A stretch of DNA of 64,000 nt from UBA4427 sp046351135 (GCA_046351135.1 JAXLZA010000008.1:62001-126000); one strand, 5' to 3'. Shown: positions 1-8,931, counted from the first letter of the stretch. Notes: generated by a model not told the origin, from the sequence alone. Numbers and translations are program-made.

Positions 1-1060
1 TCTTCCCGTCGATCTCGTAGGCCGTGCAGATCTTGAGCTCCGGCATCCCCGAAAGGATGTCGAGCTTGTTGATCGCGAAGTCCGTCAGGCCGTTGACCGT
101 GACCGCTTCGCGCAGCAGGACGGCGTCGAGCCAGCCGCAGCGCCGCGGGCGCCCGGTCGTCGCACCGAACTCGGCGCCCTTCTTCCGGAGCAGCTCGCCG
201 AGCTCGCCCTCGAGCTCCGTCGGGAAGGGGCCGCCGCCGACGCGGGTCGTGTAGGCCTTCGTGATGCCGATGACGCGGTCGATCTTCGTCGGGCCGACGC
301 CCGAGCCCGTGCAGACGGCGCCCGCGACGCAGTTCGAGCTCGTCACGAAGGGATAGGTCCCGTGGTCGATGTCGAGGAAGGTCCCCTGCGCGCCTTCAAA
401 GAGGATGTTCTTTCCGGCGCGCAGCGCCTTGTCGATGATGCGGCCCGTGTGGTCGATGTAGGGCTCGAGCGCGCGGCCCCACTCGACACACTGGGCGTAG
501 AGCGCGTCGATGTCGATCGCGGGCGCGCGGTGGAGCTCGGTCAGCTCGAAGTTCTTCTGCTGGCCGATCGAGTCGAGCTTCGCGCGCAGCGTCGAGAGCT
601 CGCGCAGGTCGGCGACGCGGATGCCGCGGCGGGCGACCTTGTCTTCGTAGGCGGGGCCGATGCCGCGGCCGGTCGTGCCGATCTTGTCCTCGCCGCGGGC
701 GCTCTCGCGGGCTTTGTCGAGGGCGGTGTGCCACGGGAGGATGACGTGGGCGCGGCCCGAGACGCGGATGCGCGAGGGATCGCGCAGGATGCCGCGCTCC
801 TTGAGCTTGCCGAGCTCGATCAAGAGGATGCCGGGATCGACGACGACGCCGGGACCGATCAGGTTGACGGAGCCGTCGTGGAGGATGCCGGAGGGGACGA
901 CGTGGAGGATCGTCGTCTCGCCGCCGACGACGAGCGTATGGCCCGCGTTGTTCCCGCCCTGGAATCGCGCGACGAGATCGGCCCGCGGACCGAGCCAATC
1001 GACGATCTTGCCCTTGCCTTCGTCGCCCCACTGCGCGCCGACCGCGACCACCGTCGTCAT
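1..1060 (-). CDS. purA: Adenylosuccinate synthetase (3' end outside the window)
   Basis: Reading the minus strand from the ATG at 1060 gives a protein starting MTTVVAVGAQWGDEGKGKIV, the GTP-binding P-loop start of PurA, followed by NNAGHT and, later, GTTGRGIGPAYEDK, all hallmark segments. The enzyme condenses IMP with aspartate using GTP in the cytoplasmic branch from IMP to AMP. About 353 residues are present; the family is about 430, so roughly the last 75 lie beyond base 1. The gene starts only 5 nt after the serA stop and is almost certainly cotranscribed with it. No frame disruption is seen. The assignment is secure. Confidence 0.95.
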   Translation of the reverse strand, partial: MTTVVAVGAQWGDEGKGKIVDWLGPRADLVARFQGGNNAGHTLVVGGETTILHVVPSGILHDGSVNLIGPGVVVDPGILLIELGKLKERGILRDPSRIRVSGRAHVILPWHTALDKARESARGEDKIGTTGRGIGPAYEDKVARRGIRVADLRELSTLRAKLDSIGQQKNFELTELHRAPAIDIDALYAQCVEWGRALEPYIDHTGRIIDKALRAGKNILFEGAQGTFLDIDHGTYPFVTSSNCVAGAVCTGSGVGPTKIDRVIGITKAYTTRVGGGPFPTELEGELGELLRKKGAEFGATTGRPRRCGWLDAVLLREAVTVNGLTDFAINKLDILSGMPELKICTAYEIDGK

Positions 1061-1065
1061 GATGC

Positions 1066-2646
1066 TTAGAGCTCCAACAGCTGGACGGCGATCATGCTGG
1101 GATCGTCGCGCAGGGCGGCCAGGACCTTCTCGCTCGGGAGCTGGTCGACGTTGACGAGCATGCAGGCCTCGCGGCGGCCTTCATGGAGGGCGAGCTGCAT
1201 GCGCGAGATGTTGACGCCGGCGTTGCCGAGCAGCGTCCCGACGCGACCGACGACGCCGCTCTGGTCGTGGTTGTGGATCAGGAGCGTATAGCCCTCCGGA
1301 ATCGCCTCGAGCATGAAGTCGTCGACGCGCACGATGCGCGGCTGGCGGCCATGGAAGACGGCGCCGGCGATGAGCCGATCGACGACGCCCTTGACCTTGA
1401 CCGTCACCGCGCTCGCGAAGTCCGTCGTCCGCGTCGTCTTGCTCTCGATGACCTTGATGCCGAGCTCCTGCGCGACGTGCGACGCGTTGACGAGGTTCAC
1501 GTTCTCGCGGACCGTCGACAGGATCCCCTTGAGCACCGCGATCGTGATCGGCGCGACCTTGAGCTCCGCGACCTCGCCCGAGTACTCGACCTCGACGACG
1601 TCGACGCGGCCCTTCATGAGCTGGCCCTGGAAGCGGCCGAGCTTCTCGCCGAGATCGAGATAGGGCGCGACGGCCTGCATCTGCTCCGGCGACACGCTCG
1701 GGAAGTTGATCGAGTTGCGGACCTCGCCCCGGACCAGGAAGTCGCGGATCTGCTCGGCGACGGCGATCGCGACGTTGATCTGGGCCTGCTCGGTCGAGGC
1801 GCCGAGATGCGGCGTGCAGATGACGTTGGGATGGGAGACGAGCGGATGGCCCGCCGGCGTCGGCTCTTCGACGAAGACGTCGAGGCCCGCGCCGCCGACC
1901 TGCCCCGACTCGAGGGCTTCGAGGAGCGCCGCCTCGTCGACGATGCCACCGCGGGCCGCGTTGATGACGAGGAGCCCAGGGCGTGCCTTCGCGAACTGGG
2001 CCTTCCCGAGGATGCCGGTCGTCTCCTTGGTCTTGGGGACGTGGACCGTGACGACGTCGGAGCGCTCCATCATCTCGTCGAGGGTGACCCGCTCGACCTC
2101 GAGGCGCGCGGCGGCCTCGGCGGTCAGGTAGGGGTCGTGGACGATGACCTTCATGCCGAGGCCCTTCGCCCGGGAGACGACGTAGCGGCCGATGTTGCCC
2201 GCGCCCAGCACGCCGAGGGTCCGGTTGTAGAGCTCCATGCCCTCGAACTTCTTCTTCTCCCACTTGCCGGCCTTCATCGAGGCCGTCGCCTGGGGAATGT
2301 GGCGCGCGAGGGAGACCATGAGGGCGATGGCGTGCTCGGCCGTCGTGATGTTGTTGCCTTCGGGCGTGTTGACGACGACGACGCCCGCCTGGGAAGCGGC
2401 CGCGACGTCGACGTTGTCGACGCCGATGCCCGCGCGGCCGACGATCCGGAGCTGCTTCGCGGCGGCGAAGACCTCCTTGGTCACCTGGGTATTCGAGCGG
2501 ATGACGAGGCCGTCGACGTCGGCGATCAGCGAGAGCAGCTCGGCCGGCGAGCAGCCGGGGCGGTTCACGATCTCGAGGCCCGGCGCCTGCTCGAGGATCT
2601 TGACGCCCTGCTCGGAGAGCGAGTCGGAGATGAGGACCTTCGGCAC
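1066..2646 (-). CDS. serA: D-3-phosphoglycerate dehydrogenase, long ACT form
   Basis: A 526-residue protein that oxidises 3-phosphoglycerate with NAD, the first step of serine synthesis. The Rossmann motif GAGNIG is at about 148-153. The catalytic Arg (NAARGG, about 232), Glu (FVEEP, about 261) and His (PHLGAST, about 280) are all present. After about 310 comes the intervening ASB-type domain, and from about 450 a C-terminal ACT domain (IHNHDQSGVVGRVGTLL), the usual site of serine feedback in long forms. The start is GTG at 2646, preceded on the minus strand by GGGGAG at suitable spacing. It is the first gene of a serA-purA operon transcribed leftward. Confidence 0.95.
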   Translation of the reverse strand: MPKVLISDSLSEQGVKILEQAPGLEIVNRPGCSPAELLSLIADVDGLVIRSNTQVTKEVFAAAKQLRIVGRAGIGVDNVDVAAASQAGVVVVNTPEGNNITTAEHAIALMVSLARHIPQATASMKAGKWEKKKFEGMELYNRTLGVLGAGNIGRYVVSRAKGLGMKVIVHDPYLTAEAAARLEVERVTLDEMMERSDVVTVHVPKTKETTGILGKAQFAKARPGLLVINAARGGIVDEAALLEALESGQVGGAGLDVFVEEPTPAGHPLVSHPNVICTPHLGASTEQAQINVAIAVAEQIRDFLVRGEVRNSINFPSVSPEQMQAVAPYLDLGEKLGRFQGQLMKGRVDVVEVEYSGEVAELKVAPITIAVLKGILSTVRENVNLVNASHVAQELGIKVIESKTTRTTDFASAVTVKVKGVVDRLIAGAVFHGRQPRIVRVDDFMLEAIPEGYTLLIHNHDQSGVVGRVGTLLGNAGVNISRMQLALHEGRREACMLVNVDQLPSEKVLAALRDDPSMIAVQLLEL

Positions 2647-3134
2647 TGGACGATCACTCCCCGCGCAAAACGGCGCGCACTAGCATCGATCCCCACCCAG
2701 GGGCGATCGCGAGCGGAACTCCGTCCCACTCGACCTGAACCATCTGGACGCTGCGATCCCCGGCGATTGCGAGAGAGGGCGAGCGTTCGGGAAAGCGGGC
2801 GGCCCGGGCGGACGACCCGACCGCGGCGCGTCGGACTCGAGGTCGGGAGCCGGGCTCCGGGGTCTCCCGCGCTGTTCGAGGCGGCCCTCGCGGCCCGCGC
2901 GACGAACGGCTAACCCGCCGACTTGACTACGGAATCCAACCGGGCGCCGAGTGTGCCCAACGGGCTTCCCACTGTCAACCGGAAGGCCGCTTCGTGCTAC
3001 GGTCGGCCGCCTTCGCGCGGCCCGCTGGCGGCGCGCCCCGGGTCCATCCGGCGCGCCCTCCCCGGCGCCCCGCGAGCCCCGCGGACCCGCCGCGGGACCG
3101 GCCGCGGACCGAGAGCCTGCCAGGAGCCCCGTCG
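2647..3134. other. Divergent intergenic region between serA and aroA
   Basis: A 488-nt stretch separates the divergent serA and aroA starts. Open frames here are shadows or upstream extensions of aroA. A TTGACT hexamer lies at 2923-2928 on the plus strand and a TGTCAA/TACGGT pair at 2973-3003, either of which could belong to an aroA promoter, but spacing and -10 quality are poor. No gene, RNA or repeat is recognised. Confidence 0.4.
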
Positions 3135-4445
3135 ATGTCGAGCCCGAGCCACCCCGCGCGCCTGCCGATCGCGCCCCGCGGCCCGCTCTCGGGAACCGTC
3201 GCCGTCCCCGGCAGCAAGAGCATCACGAACCGCGCCCTCCTGCTCGCCGCCCTCGCCTCGGGCGAGAGCGTCCTCTCGGGCGGCCTCGAGTCCGACGACA
3301 CCGTCGTCATGCGCCAGGCCCTCGCCGCCCTCGGCGTCCCGGTCGAGCAGTCGGGGACGACCTGGCGGGTCGCGGGCCAGGGCGGCCGCTTCGCCCTCCC
3401 CGCCCACCCCCTCGACTGCGGCAACTCCGGGACCACCGCCCGCTTCCTGACCGCCGCCCTGACCCTCGCCCCCGGCCCGGTCGTCGTCGACGGCAACGCC
3501 CGCATGCGGGAGCGCCCGATCAGCGATCTCGTGACCGCGCTCCGCGCCCTCGGCGCCGGCCTCGAGTTCCTGGGCAAGACCGACTGCCCGCCCGTCCGGA
3601 TCCTCGGCGGCGGCCTCCCCGGCGGACCCGCCCGGATCGACGGACGCAAGTCGAGCCAGTACGTCTCGGCCGTCCTCCAGGCCGCGCCCTACGCCGCGCG
3701 CGACGTCGAGCTCGCCTTCGTCGACGGGGTCATCGTCTCCCGCCCCTACATCGACCTGACCCTCCAGGTCATGCGCGACTTCGGGGCCGTCGTCGCCTGG
3801 GGCGGCCAGCCCGGCGACGAGCGCATCCGCGTCGAGGCGGGCCGGCGTTATGTCGGGACGCGTTATGCGATCGAGCCCGACGCCTCCTCCGCCGCCTACC
3901 CCTTCTGCGCCGCCGCCATCGCCGGCGGCCGGGTCACCGTCCCGAACGTCCCCGCCCACTCGCTCCAGGCCGACTTCAAGATCCTCGGCCTGCTCGAGCG
4001 CATGGGCTGCCGCATCGAGCGCGAAGGCGACCGCGTGACGGTGGTCGGACCGGACGCGGGCCCGGGCCCGCGGCTGCGCAGCCTCGGCGAGATCGACATG
4101 AACGACTTCCCGGACGCGGTCCTCGCCTACGCCGTCGTCTGTCTCTTCGCCGACGGCCCGACCACGATCCGCAACGTCGCGAACCTCCGCATCAAGGAGA
4201 CCGACCGCCTGGCCGCCCTCGAGACGGAGCTCCGCAAGCTCGGCGCCGGCGCCGAGGCCGGCCCCGACTGGCTCCGCATCGAGCCCCGCCCCCTCCACGG
4301 CGCCGAGATCGCGACCTACGACGACCACCGCATGGCCATGTCCTTCGCCCTCGCCGGCCTGCGCGTCCCCGGCGTCGTCATCCTCGACCCCACATGCGTC
4401 TCGAAGACCTGGCCCGGCTACTTCGAAGCCTTCGAACGGCTCTAG
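3135..4445 (+). CDS. aroA: 3-phosphoshikimate 1-carboxyvinyltransferase (EPSP synthase)
   Basis: A 436-residue enzyme of the shikimate pathway that transfers enolpyruvyl from PEP to shikimate-3-phosphate. The N-terminal GSKSITNRALLLA (about 26-38, with the substrate Lys), GNSGTTAR (about 96-103), the RIKETDRLAALE segment and the late DDHRMAMSFALAGL segment are all classic. The start chosen is the ATG at 3135, with CAGGAG about 9 nt upstream. The frame is open back to 2994, but that extension is arginine/proline-rich and unlike the family. It is probably monocistronic: the next plus-strand gene begins 380 nt later, beyond a structured repeat. Confidence 0.95.
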   Translation: MSSPSHPARLPIAPRGPLSGTVAVPGSKSITNRALLLAALASGESVLSGGLESDDTVVMRQALAALGVPVEQSGTTWRVAGQGGRFALPAHPLDCGNSGTTARFLTAALTLAPGPVVVDGNARMRERPISDLVTALRALGAGLEFLGKTDCPPVRILGGGLPGGPARIDGRKSSQYVSAVLQAAPYAARDVELAFVDGVIVSRPYIDLTLQVMRDFGAVVAWGGQPGDERIRVEAGRRYVGTRYAIEPDASSAAYPFCAAAIAGGRVTVPNVPAHSLQADFKILGLLERMGCRIEREGDRVTVVGPDAGPGPRLRSLGEIDMNDFPDAVLAYAVVCLFADGPTTIRNVANLRIKETDRLAALETELRKLGAGAEAGPDWLRIEPRPLHGAEIATYDDHRMAMSFALAGLRVPGVVILDPTCVSKTWPGYFEAFERL

Positions 4446-4532
4446 GCCCCCCTTACGCAAAGAACCGGCAACGGCGACGCCCCCCACTTGTCCAAACCCC
4501 GTCCGCGGGAACGCGCAAAGCCCTGCCACGCC

Positions 4533-4687
4533 ATCCCGAGGGCCCCGGCCGGAGGCGACCGGGCGCGAGATTGAGCCCGGCACGCGCAGCACCACGCCCA
4601 ACGCAGCCGACCGGCCCCTCCACGCGTGCCGGTCGAAGCCCGAGTGCCCGGTCGCCTCCGGCCGGGGCCCCTGGCACAGCGCCACAG
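4533..4687 (+). repeat. Dispersed structured element, copy A
   Basis: A noncoding element with a twin at 49813-49967. The core spans 4540-4670 (131 nt). A perfect 25-bp outer stem pairs 4540-4564 with 4646-4670; an inner perfect 10-bp stem pairs 4577-4586 with 4623-4632. They are separated by an internal loop (GAGATTGAG on one side, CGAAGCCCGA on the other) and closed by a 36-nt apical loop containing GCAGCCGACCGGCCCCTC (4603-4620). Spacing is identical in copy B, and stem differences between copies are compensated. A conserved tail beginning CCTGGCA is followed here by T6 (4688-4693). Which strand acts, or whether it works as RNA or DNA, cannot be told. Confidence 0.75.
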
Positions 4688-4706
4688 TTTTTTGACGCCG
4701 CCCCCG

Positions 4707-4735
4707 TTGACAAGCACCGAGCGCGTGAAGATCGA
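4707..4735 (+). promoter_or_regulatory. Possible promoter for the hsp20 pair
   Basis: A perfect TTGACA at 4707-4712 is followed, after 17 nt, by a weak GATCGA at 4730-4735. It lies 90 nt before the first hsp20 start. No CIRCE inverted repeat is seen. The -10 match is poor, so this is tentative. Confidence 0.35.
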
Positions 4736-4824
4736 TGAGTCGTAGCCGGAGATCGGACGGCGCGGACGGGTGAGCCCGATGTCGCAGCCGGTAATCCATC
4801 GAAACGGCAAGGAGGATGACGAAT

Positions 4825-5280
4825 ATGGCGACCTTTACCCTGACTCGACCCATGGCCCTGCATCCCTGGATCGGTCTCATGAACGAATTGCGCCGGGACC
4901 TCAACTCGGCGTTCCGGACCGACGACGGCGTCTTCCAGGGGACGCGCGGCGTGTATCCCCCGGTCAATCTCCACGAGAGCGAAGAGGGCTACGTCCTCAC
5001 CGCGGAGCTGCCGGGCGTCTCGCCCGATCACATCACGGTGTCGCTCGAGGGCTCGACGGTGACCCTCGCCGGCGAGCGCAAGGTCGAATACCCGGTCGGC
5101 AAGGGCACGGCGGTCCACCGCCGCGAGCGCCCGTCCGGGAGCTTCCGACGCGCGTTCGAGCTGCCGGCGGAGATCGACGTCGAGCACGCCCGGGCGAGCC
5201 ACAAGAATGGGGTGCTGACGCTGACGCTCCCGAAGGCGGCCTCGGCGAAGCCCCGACAGATCGCGATCGAGACGCGCTGA
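4825..5280 (+). CDS. Hsp20 family small heat-shock protein (first of pair)
   Basis: A 151-residue alpha-crystallin/Hsp20 chaperone that would bind unfolding proteins without ATP. The alpha-crystallin domain covers about 45-145, with the HESEEGYVLTAELPGVSPD strand region and the conserved terminal strand KNGVLTLTLPKA; a short basic tail follows. The ATG at 4825 is preferred over the one at 4816 because AAGGAGG (4809-4815) sits 9 nt upstream of the former and directly abuts the latter. The second Hsp20 gene starts 29 nt downstream in the same direction, so the two are probably cotranscribed and heat- or stress-induced. Confidence 0.93.
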   Translation: MATFTLTRPMALHPWIGLMNELRRDLNSAFRTDDGVFQGTRGVYPPVNLHESEEGYVLTAELPGVSPDHITVSLEGSTVTLAGERKVEYPVGKGTAVHRRERPSGSFRRAFELPAEIDVEHARASHKNGVLTLTLPKAASAKPRQIAIETR

Positions 5281-5309
5281 TCGAAGCGCCGACGAAAGGA
5301 ATGAAAGCC

Positions 5310-5711
5310 ATGACGACGAACGAAACCCGTGAGATCCAGCCCCGCGAAAAGGAAGTGCTCGTGACCGAGGATCCCCGCTCGGGCCTCGTGTTCCGGCCCG
5401 ACGTGGACATCCTCGAGGAGCCCGATGCCTTCGTGATCCACGCCGACATGCCGGGCACCTCCGACGAGACGGTCGAGATCCAGCTCGAGAAGGGTCTGCT
5501 CTCGATCCACGGCCGCCTCGCCCAGACGCCCGCGAACGTCCGGCCGCTCTACGCGGAGTACCGCAACGGTGGCTACTACCGGGAGTTCCGGCTCTCGGAG
5601 GACATCGACGCGGCGGCCGTGACGGCGCGGATGAAGGACGGTGTCCTCGAGCTCCGGCTGCCGAAGACGGCCGAGCGCAAGCCGCGGCGGATCGAGGTCC
5701 AGGCGGCCTGA
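5310..5711 (+). CDS. Hsp20 family small heat-shock protein (second of pair)
   Basis: A 133-residue Hsp20 protein, divergent from its neighbour: FRPDVDILEEPDAFVIHADM opens the alpha-crystallin domain and MKDGVLELRLPKT closes it. A tyrosine-rich YAEYRNGGYYREFRL segment lies between them. This resembles the second member of paired Hsp20 genes seen in several bacteria (family knowledge). The start at 5310 is preferred over ATG 5301 because AAGGA (5296-5300) is 9 nt upstream of it. Two hairpins follow the stop, marking the end of the two-gene unit. Confidence 0.92.
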   Translation: MTTNETREIQPREKEVLVTEDPRSGLVFRPDVDILEEPDAFVIHADMPGTSDETVEIQLEKGLLSIHGRLAQTPANVRPLYAEYRNGGYYREFRLSEDIDAAAVTARMKDGVLELRLPKTAERKPRRIEVQAA

Positions 5712-5720
5712 TCGGCCCGC

Positions 5721-5748
5721 GCGATCCGGGCGCGACCGCCCGGATCGC
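5721..5748 (+). terminator. Hairpin after hsp20 genes
   Basis: A perfect 12-bp stem (5721-5732 with 5737-5748) closed by a CGAC tetraloop begins 10 nt after the hsp20 stop. There is no T-run behind it, so termination is inferred from position and stability only. Confidence 0.45.
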
Positions 5749-5778
5749 CGGATCGGCTTCGCTCCGACCGGGACCGGT

Positions 5779-5811
5779 GAGCCCGGCGATGCCCCGCGCA
5801 TCGCCGGGCTC
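5779..5811 (+). terminator. Second hairpin after hsp20 genes
   Basis: A perfect 13-bp stem, GAGCCCGGCGATG at 5779-5791 with its complement at 5799-5811, has a 7-nt loop and is followed by GTGCGTTTCC. Together with the hairpin at 5721 it looks like a tandem terminator upstream of tal. Confidence 0.5.
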
Positions 5812-5867
5812 GTGCGTTTCCGGGCTGTGCCGGGCGTGACTCCTCTCCCGTCCGAGCATCGAATCCG

Positions 5868-5873
5868 TATACT
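5868..5873 (+). promoter_or_regulatory. Candidate -10 box of the tal-pgi-rpiA operon
   Basis: TATACT, a near-consensus -10 hexamer and a conspicuous AT-rich spot in this GC-rich DNA, lies 48 nt before the tal start. No clear -35 is seen at 16-18 nt. Confidence 0.4.
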
Positions 5874-5921
5874 GGGCGCGGCATCCCCCCACCCCGCGTG
5901 CCAACGAGGATCCACCCCTTC

Positions 5922-7100
5922 ATGTGCGCCCAATCCGCCGCGCCGCTGAATACGCCCGTCTTCCAGGCCCACGCCCACGGCCAGTCGATCTGGCTCGACA
6001 ACATCAGCCGCGACCTGCTCCTCTCGGGCGAGCTGCGCCGCTGGGTCGCCGCCGAGGGGATCCGCGGGGTGACCTCGAACCCGGCGATCTTCGAGAAGGC
6101 GATCGCCAAGTCGAACGACTACGACGCCGCGGCGCGGGCGCTGGTCGCCCAGGGCGCGAAGGACGCCCTCGACGTCTTCGAGCGCCTGGCCGTCGTCGAC
6201 ATCCAGCTCGGCTGCGACGTGCTGCGCCCGGTCTACGAGTCGAGCGAGGGCCGCGACGGCTTCGTCTCCCTCGAGGTCTCGCCCCATCTCGCGCACGACA
6301 CCGCCGGCACGATCGCCGAGGCCCACCGCCTGGCCCACGCCGTCTCCCGCGACAACCTGATGATCAAGGTCCCGGCGACGCCGGCGGGCATCCCGGCGAT
6401 CCGCCAGCTGATCGAGGACGGACTCAACGTCAACGTGACGCTGCTCTTCGCGGTCTCCGCCTATCAAGCGGTCCACGACGCCTACATGGCCGGCCTCGAG
6501 GCCCGCCTCGCGAAGGGCCTCCCGATCTCGGGCATCGCGAGCGTCGCGAGCTTCTTCGTCTCGCGCATCGATGCGAGCGTCTCGCAGAAGGCCGAGAAGC
6601 TGATCGCGGCGGGCGCAGCCCCCGACGTGAAGCAGCGCCTCCAGGCGCTCGACGCCAAGGTCGCGATCGCGAACGCCAAGGTCGCCTACGCCCGCTTCCT
6701 CGACGACCTCGGCGGCGCGCGCTGGCGCAAGCTCGCGGCGGCGGGGGCCGATCCGCAGCGCGTCCTCTGGGCGAGCACCGGCACGAAGGATCCCGCCCTG
6801 CCGAAGACCCTCTACGTCGACGAGCTGATCGGGAAGCACACCGTCAACACCGTCCCCGACGCGACCCTCGCCGCCTTCCGCATCGAAGGCAAGGTCCGCG
6901 ACGCGCTCGGCAGCGATCCCGGTCGCCTCGACCGCGAGGCGAAGGCCGTGCTGTCGGAGCTCGCGAGCCTGGGCATCTCCCTCGACGCGATCACCGACGA
7001 GCTCCTCACGAAGGGCTGCGCGCTCTTCAGCGAGGCCTTCGACGGGCTGCTCCGCTCCGTCGAAGCGAAGCGCCAGCAGGTCCTCGGCGGTCGGAAGTAG
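5922..7100 (+). CDS. tal: Transaldolase
   Basis: A 392-residue transaldolase of the longer bacterial type, which swaps a dihydroxyacetone unit between sugar phosphates in the non-oxidative pentose phosphate pathway. The opening SIWLDNISRDLL and RGVTSNPAIFEKAI are diagnostic; the Schiff-base lysine is in NLMIKVPAT; LWASTGTKDPA marks the late barrel strand. The ATG at 5922 is used; a GTG at 5898 in frame adds a non-conserved leader. It is followed after 3 nt by pgi and then rpiA, giving one sugar-phosphate operon. Cyanobacteria fuse this type to pgi (family knowledge); here they are separate. Confidence 0.94.
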   Translation: MCAQSAAPLNTPVFQAHAHGQSIWLDNISRDLLLSGELRRWVAAEGIRGVTSNPAIFEKAIAKSNDYDAAARALVAQGAKDALDVFERLAVVDIQLGCDVLRPVYESSEGRDGFVSLEVSPHLAHDTAGTIAEAHRLAHAVSRDNLMIKVPATPAGIPAIRQLIEDGLNVNVTLLFAVSAYQAVHDAYMAGLEARLAKGLPISGIASVASFFVSRIDASVSQKAEKLIAAGAAPDVKQRLQALDAKVAIANAKVAYARFLDDLGGARWRKLAAAGADPQRVLWASTGTKDPALPKTLYVDELIGKHTVNTVPDATLAAFRIEGKVRDALGSDPGRLDREAKAVLSELASLGISLDAITDELLTKGCALFSEAFDGLLRSVEAKRQQVLGGRK

Positions 7101-7103
7101 GCG

Positions 7104-8930
7104 ATGCGCCTCGCGCTCGGCGAGCAGGCCGGCGCCTTCGAAGCGGCCCTCCGCCGGTGGGACGCCGAAGGCTCGACGCGCCGGCTCCGGGCCCGCGACG
7201 CCACCCTCTTCTCGAACGCCGACGAAGCACGCTGGCTCGGCTGGCTCGACCTTCCCTTCGCGAGCGTCGACGACGCGATCGGCCCGGCCGCCCTGCGCGA
7301 CGCGGTCGCCCGGCATCCGGCAGGCTTCGCGGTCGTGCTCGGCATGGGCGGCTCGTCGCTCTGGCCGGACGTGCTCGGGCAGACGTGGAACGGGCGCGGC
7401 GCGGACGAGGCCGGGAGCGCGGCGGTCCCGAGCGGGGTGGCGGCGGCGACGCGAAGGCCCCTCTTCGTGCTCGACACGACGGTGCCCGACGCGATCGAGC
7501 GTTTTCTCGGGAGCGTCGCGCTCGAGCGCGGGCTCTACTTCGTCTCGTCGAAGTCGGGCTCGACGATCGAGCCGAACGCGCTCTATACGCTGATCCGCGC
7601 CCGCCTCGACGCCCACCTCGGCCGCGAGGCCGCCGGCCGCCACTTCGTCGCGATCACCGACCCCGGTAGCGCGCTCGAGGCCCGCGCGAAGCAGGACGGC
7701 TTCCTCGGCATCGCCCCCGGCCGCCCCGACGTCGGCGGCCGCTTCTCCGCGCTCTCGCCCTTCGGCATGCTTCCCGCGTTTTCGATGGGCCTCGACCCGG
7801 AGCGGCTGCTCGCGCCCGCGCGGCGGATGGCGACGGCCTGTAGCTCCGACGCGTTCGCCGACGCGAATCCCGGCGTCGCCCTCGGCCTCGCCCTCGGCGT
7901 CCTCGCCCGCGCCGGCCGCGACAAGCTGACGCTCTCCCTCGCGCCCTCGATCGAGAGCTTCGGCGCGTGGATCGAGCAGCTCGTCGCCGAGTCGACGGGG
8001 AAATCGGGGCGCGGGCTGCTGCCGATCAGCGGCGAGGGGCTCTTCGAGCCGGGGTGTTATGGGAAGGACTGGATCTTCGTCGACGTCGCGGTCGGCGGGA
8101 GCGGTGGCGCGGGCACGGGACCGAGCACCGGCGGGAGCGCGGGCGCAGACGTCTTCGACGCGACGCGCGCCGAGCGGGCGGCGCGGCTCGATGCGCTCGA
8201 GCGGGCGGGGCATCCGGTGATCCGGCTCGAGCTCGCCGAGCCCTTCGAGCTCGGGGCCGCCGCCTATCAATGGGAGGTCGCGACGGCGGTCGTCGGCGCC
8301 GTGCTCGGCCTCAACCCCTTCGACCAGCCCGACGTCGAGGCCGCGAAGCAGGCGACGCGCGCGCTGATGGCGAGCCCCGGCGGCGCCGCCACCGCGGGCG
8401 ACGGCCCCGGCCTCGAAGCCGAGGGCCTGCGCTTCTTCGCCGCCCGCGAGCTCGCCGGCGCCCTCGCGAGCGCGCCCCGCGAGCCCGCGGCCTGGCTGCG
8501 TGCGCTCGTCGACTCGCTCCGCCCCGGCGACGGCTTCCTCGTGAACGCCTTCGTCGACGACTCGCCCGAGCACCGCGAAGCCCTCGAACGCCTGCGCCGG
8601 ATCGTCGGCCGCGCGCGCCCCGTCGCGACCGCGCTCTCGATCGGCCCCCGCTATCTCCACTCCACCGGCCAGCTCCAGAAGGGCGGTCCGAACCGCCTCG
8701 CGGGCCTCCAGCTCTGGCAGTCCGCGAGCGCCCGCCGCGCCCACACTGTCTCGCCCCTCGCGATCCCCGAGATCGGCGGCGACTTCGATGCGCTGGCGGA
8801 GGCCCAGGCGCTGGGCGACTTCCGCGTGCTGTCCGAGCGCGGCCGCCGCATGCTCGGCGTCGACCTCGGCCACGACCCGCAGGCCGGCCTCGAACGATTG
8901 ATCCGCTGGATGCAAGGAGCGCTCGCCTGA
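7104..8930 (+). CDS. pgi: Glucose-6-phosphate isomerase
   Basis: A 608-residue isomerase interconverting glucose-6-phosphate and fructose-6-phosphate. VVLGMGGSSLWPDVL (about 75-90) and FVSSKSGSTIEPNAL are the sugar-phosphate-binding SIS signatures, and LHSTGQLQKGGPN near the C-terminus carries the active-site Lys region. It is the variant usually joined to transaldolase rather than the E. coli form. A Gly/Ser/Thr-rich insert (GGSGGAGTGPSTGGSAG, about residues 332-348) interrupts the middle and looks like a flexible loop expansion. The gene begins 3 nt after tal and ends 1 nt before rpiA, so translation is probably coupled. Confidence 0.93.
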   Translation: MRLALGEQAGAFEAALRRWDAEGSTRRLRARDATLFSNADEARWLGWLDLPFASVDDAIGPAALRDAVARHPAGFAVVLGMGGSSLWPDVLGQTWNGRGADEAGSAAVPSGVAAATRRPLFVLDTTVPDAIERFLGSVALERGLYFVSSKSGSTIEPNALYTLIRARLDAHLGREAAGRHFVAITDPGSALEARAKQDGFLGIAPGRPDVGGRFSALSPFGMLPAFSMGLDPERLLAPARRMATACSSDAFADANPGVALGLALGVLARAGRDKLTLSLAPSIESFGAWIEQLVAESTGKSGRGLLPISGEGLFEPGCYGKDWIFVDVAVGGSGGAGTGPSTGGSAGADVFDATRAERAARLDALERAGHPVIRLELAEPFELGAAAYQWEVATAVVGAVLGLNPFDQPDVEAAKQATRALMASPGGAATAGDGPGLEAEGLRFFAARELAGALASAPREPAAWLRALVDSLRPGDGFLVNAFVDDSPEHREALERLRRIVGRARPVATALSIGPRYLHSTGQLQKGGPNRLAGLQLWQSASARRAHTVSPLAIPEIGGDFDALAEAQALGDFRVLSERGRRMLGVDLGHDPQAGLERLIRWMQGALA

Positions 8931-8931
8931 C

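Noticed and set aside
4533..4687. Structured element as an integron attC site
   Set aside because: No RYYYAAC/GTTRRRY ends, the stem is perfect without the usual extrahelical bases, and no integrase or cassette array is present.
4533..4693. Structured element as a plain intrinsic terminator
   Set aside because: The long stem ends 17 nt before the T6 tract, copy B has no T-run, and the loops are conserved, which a terminator does not need.
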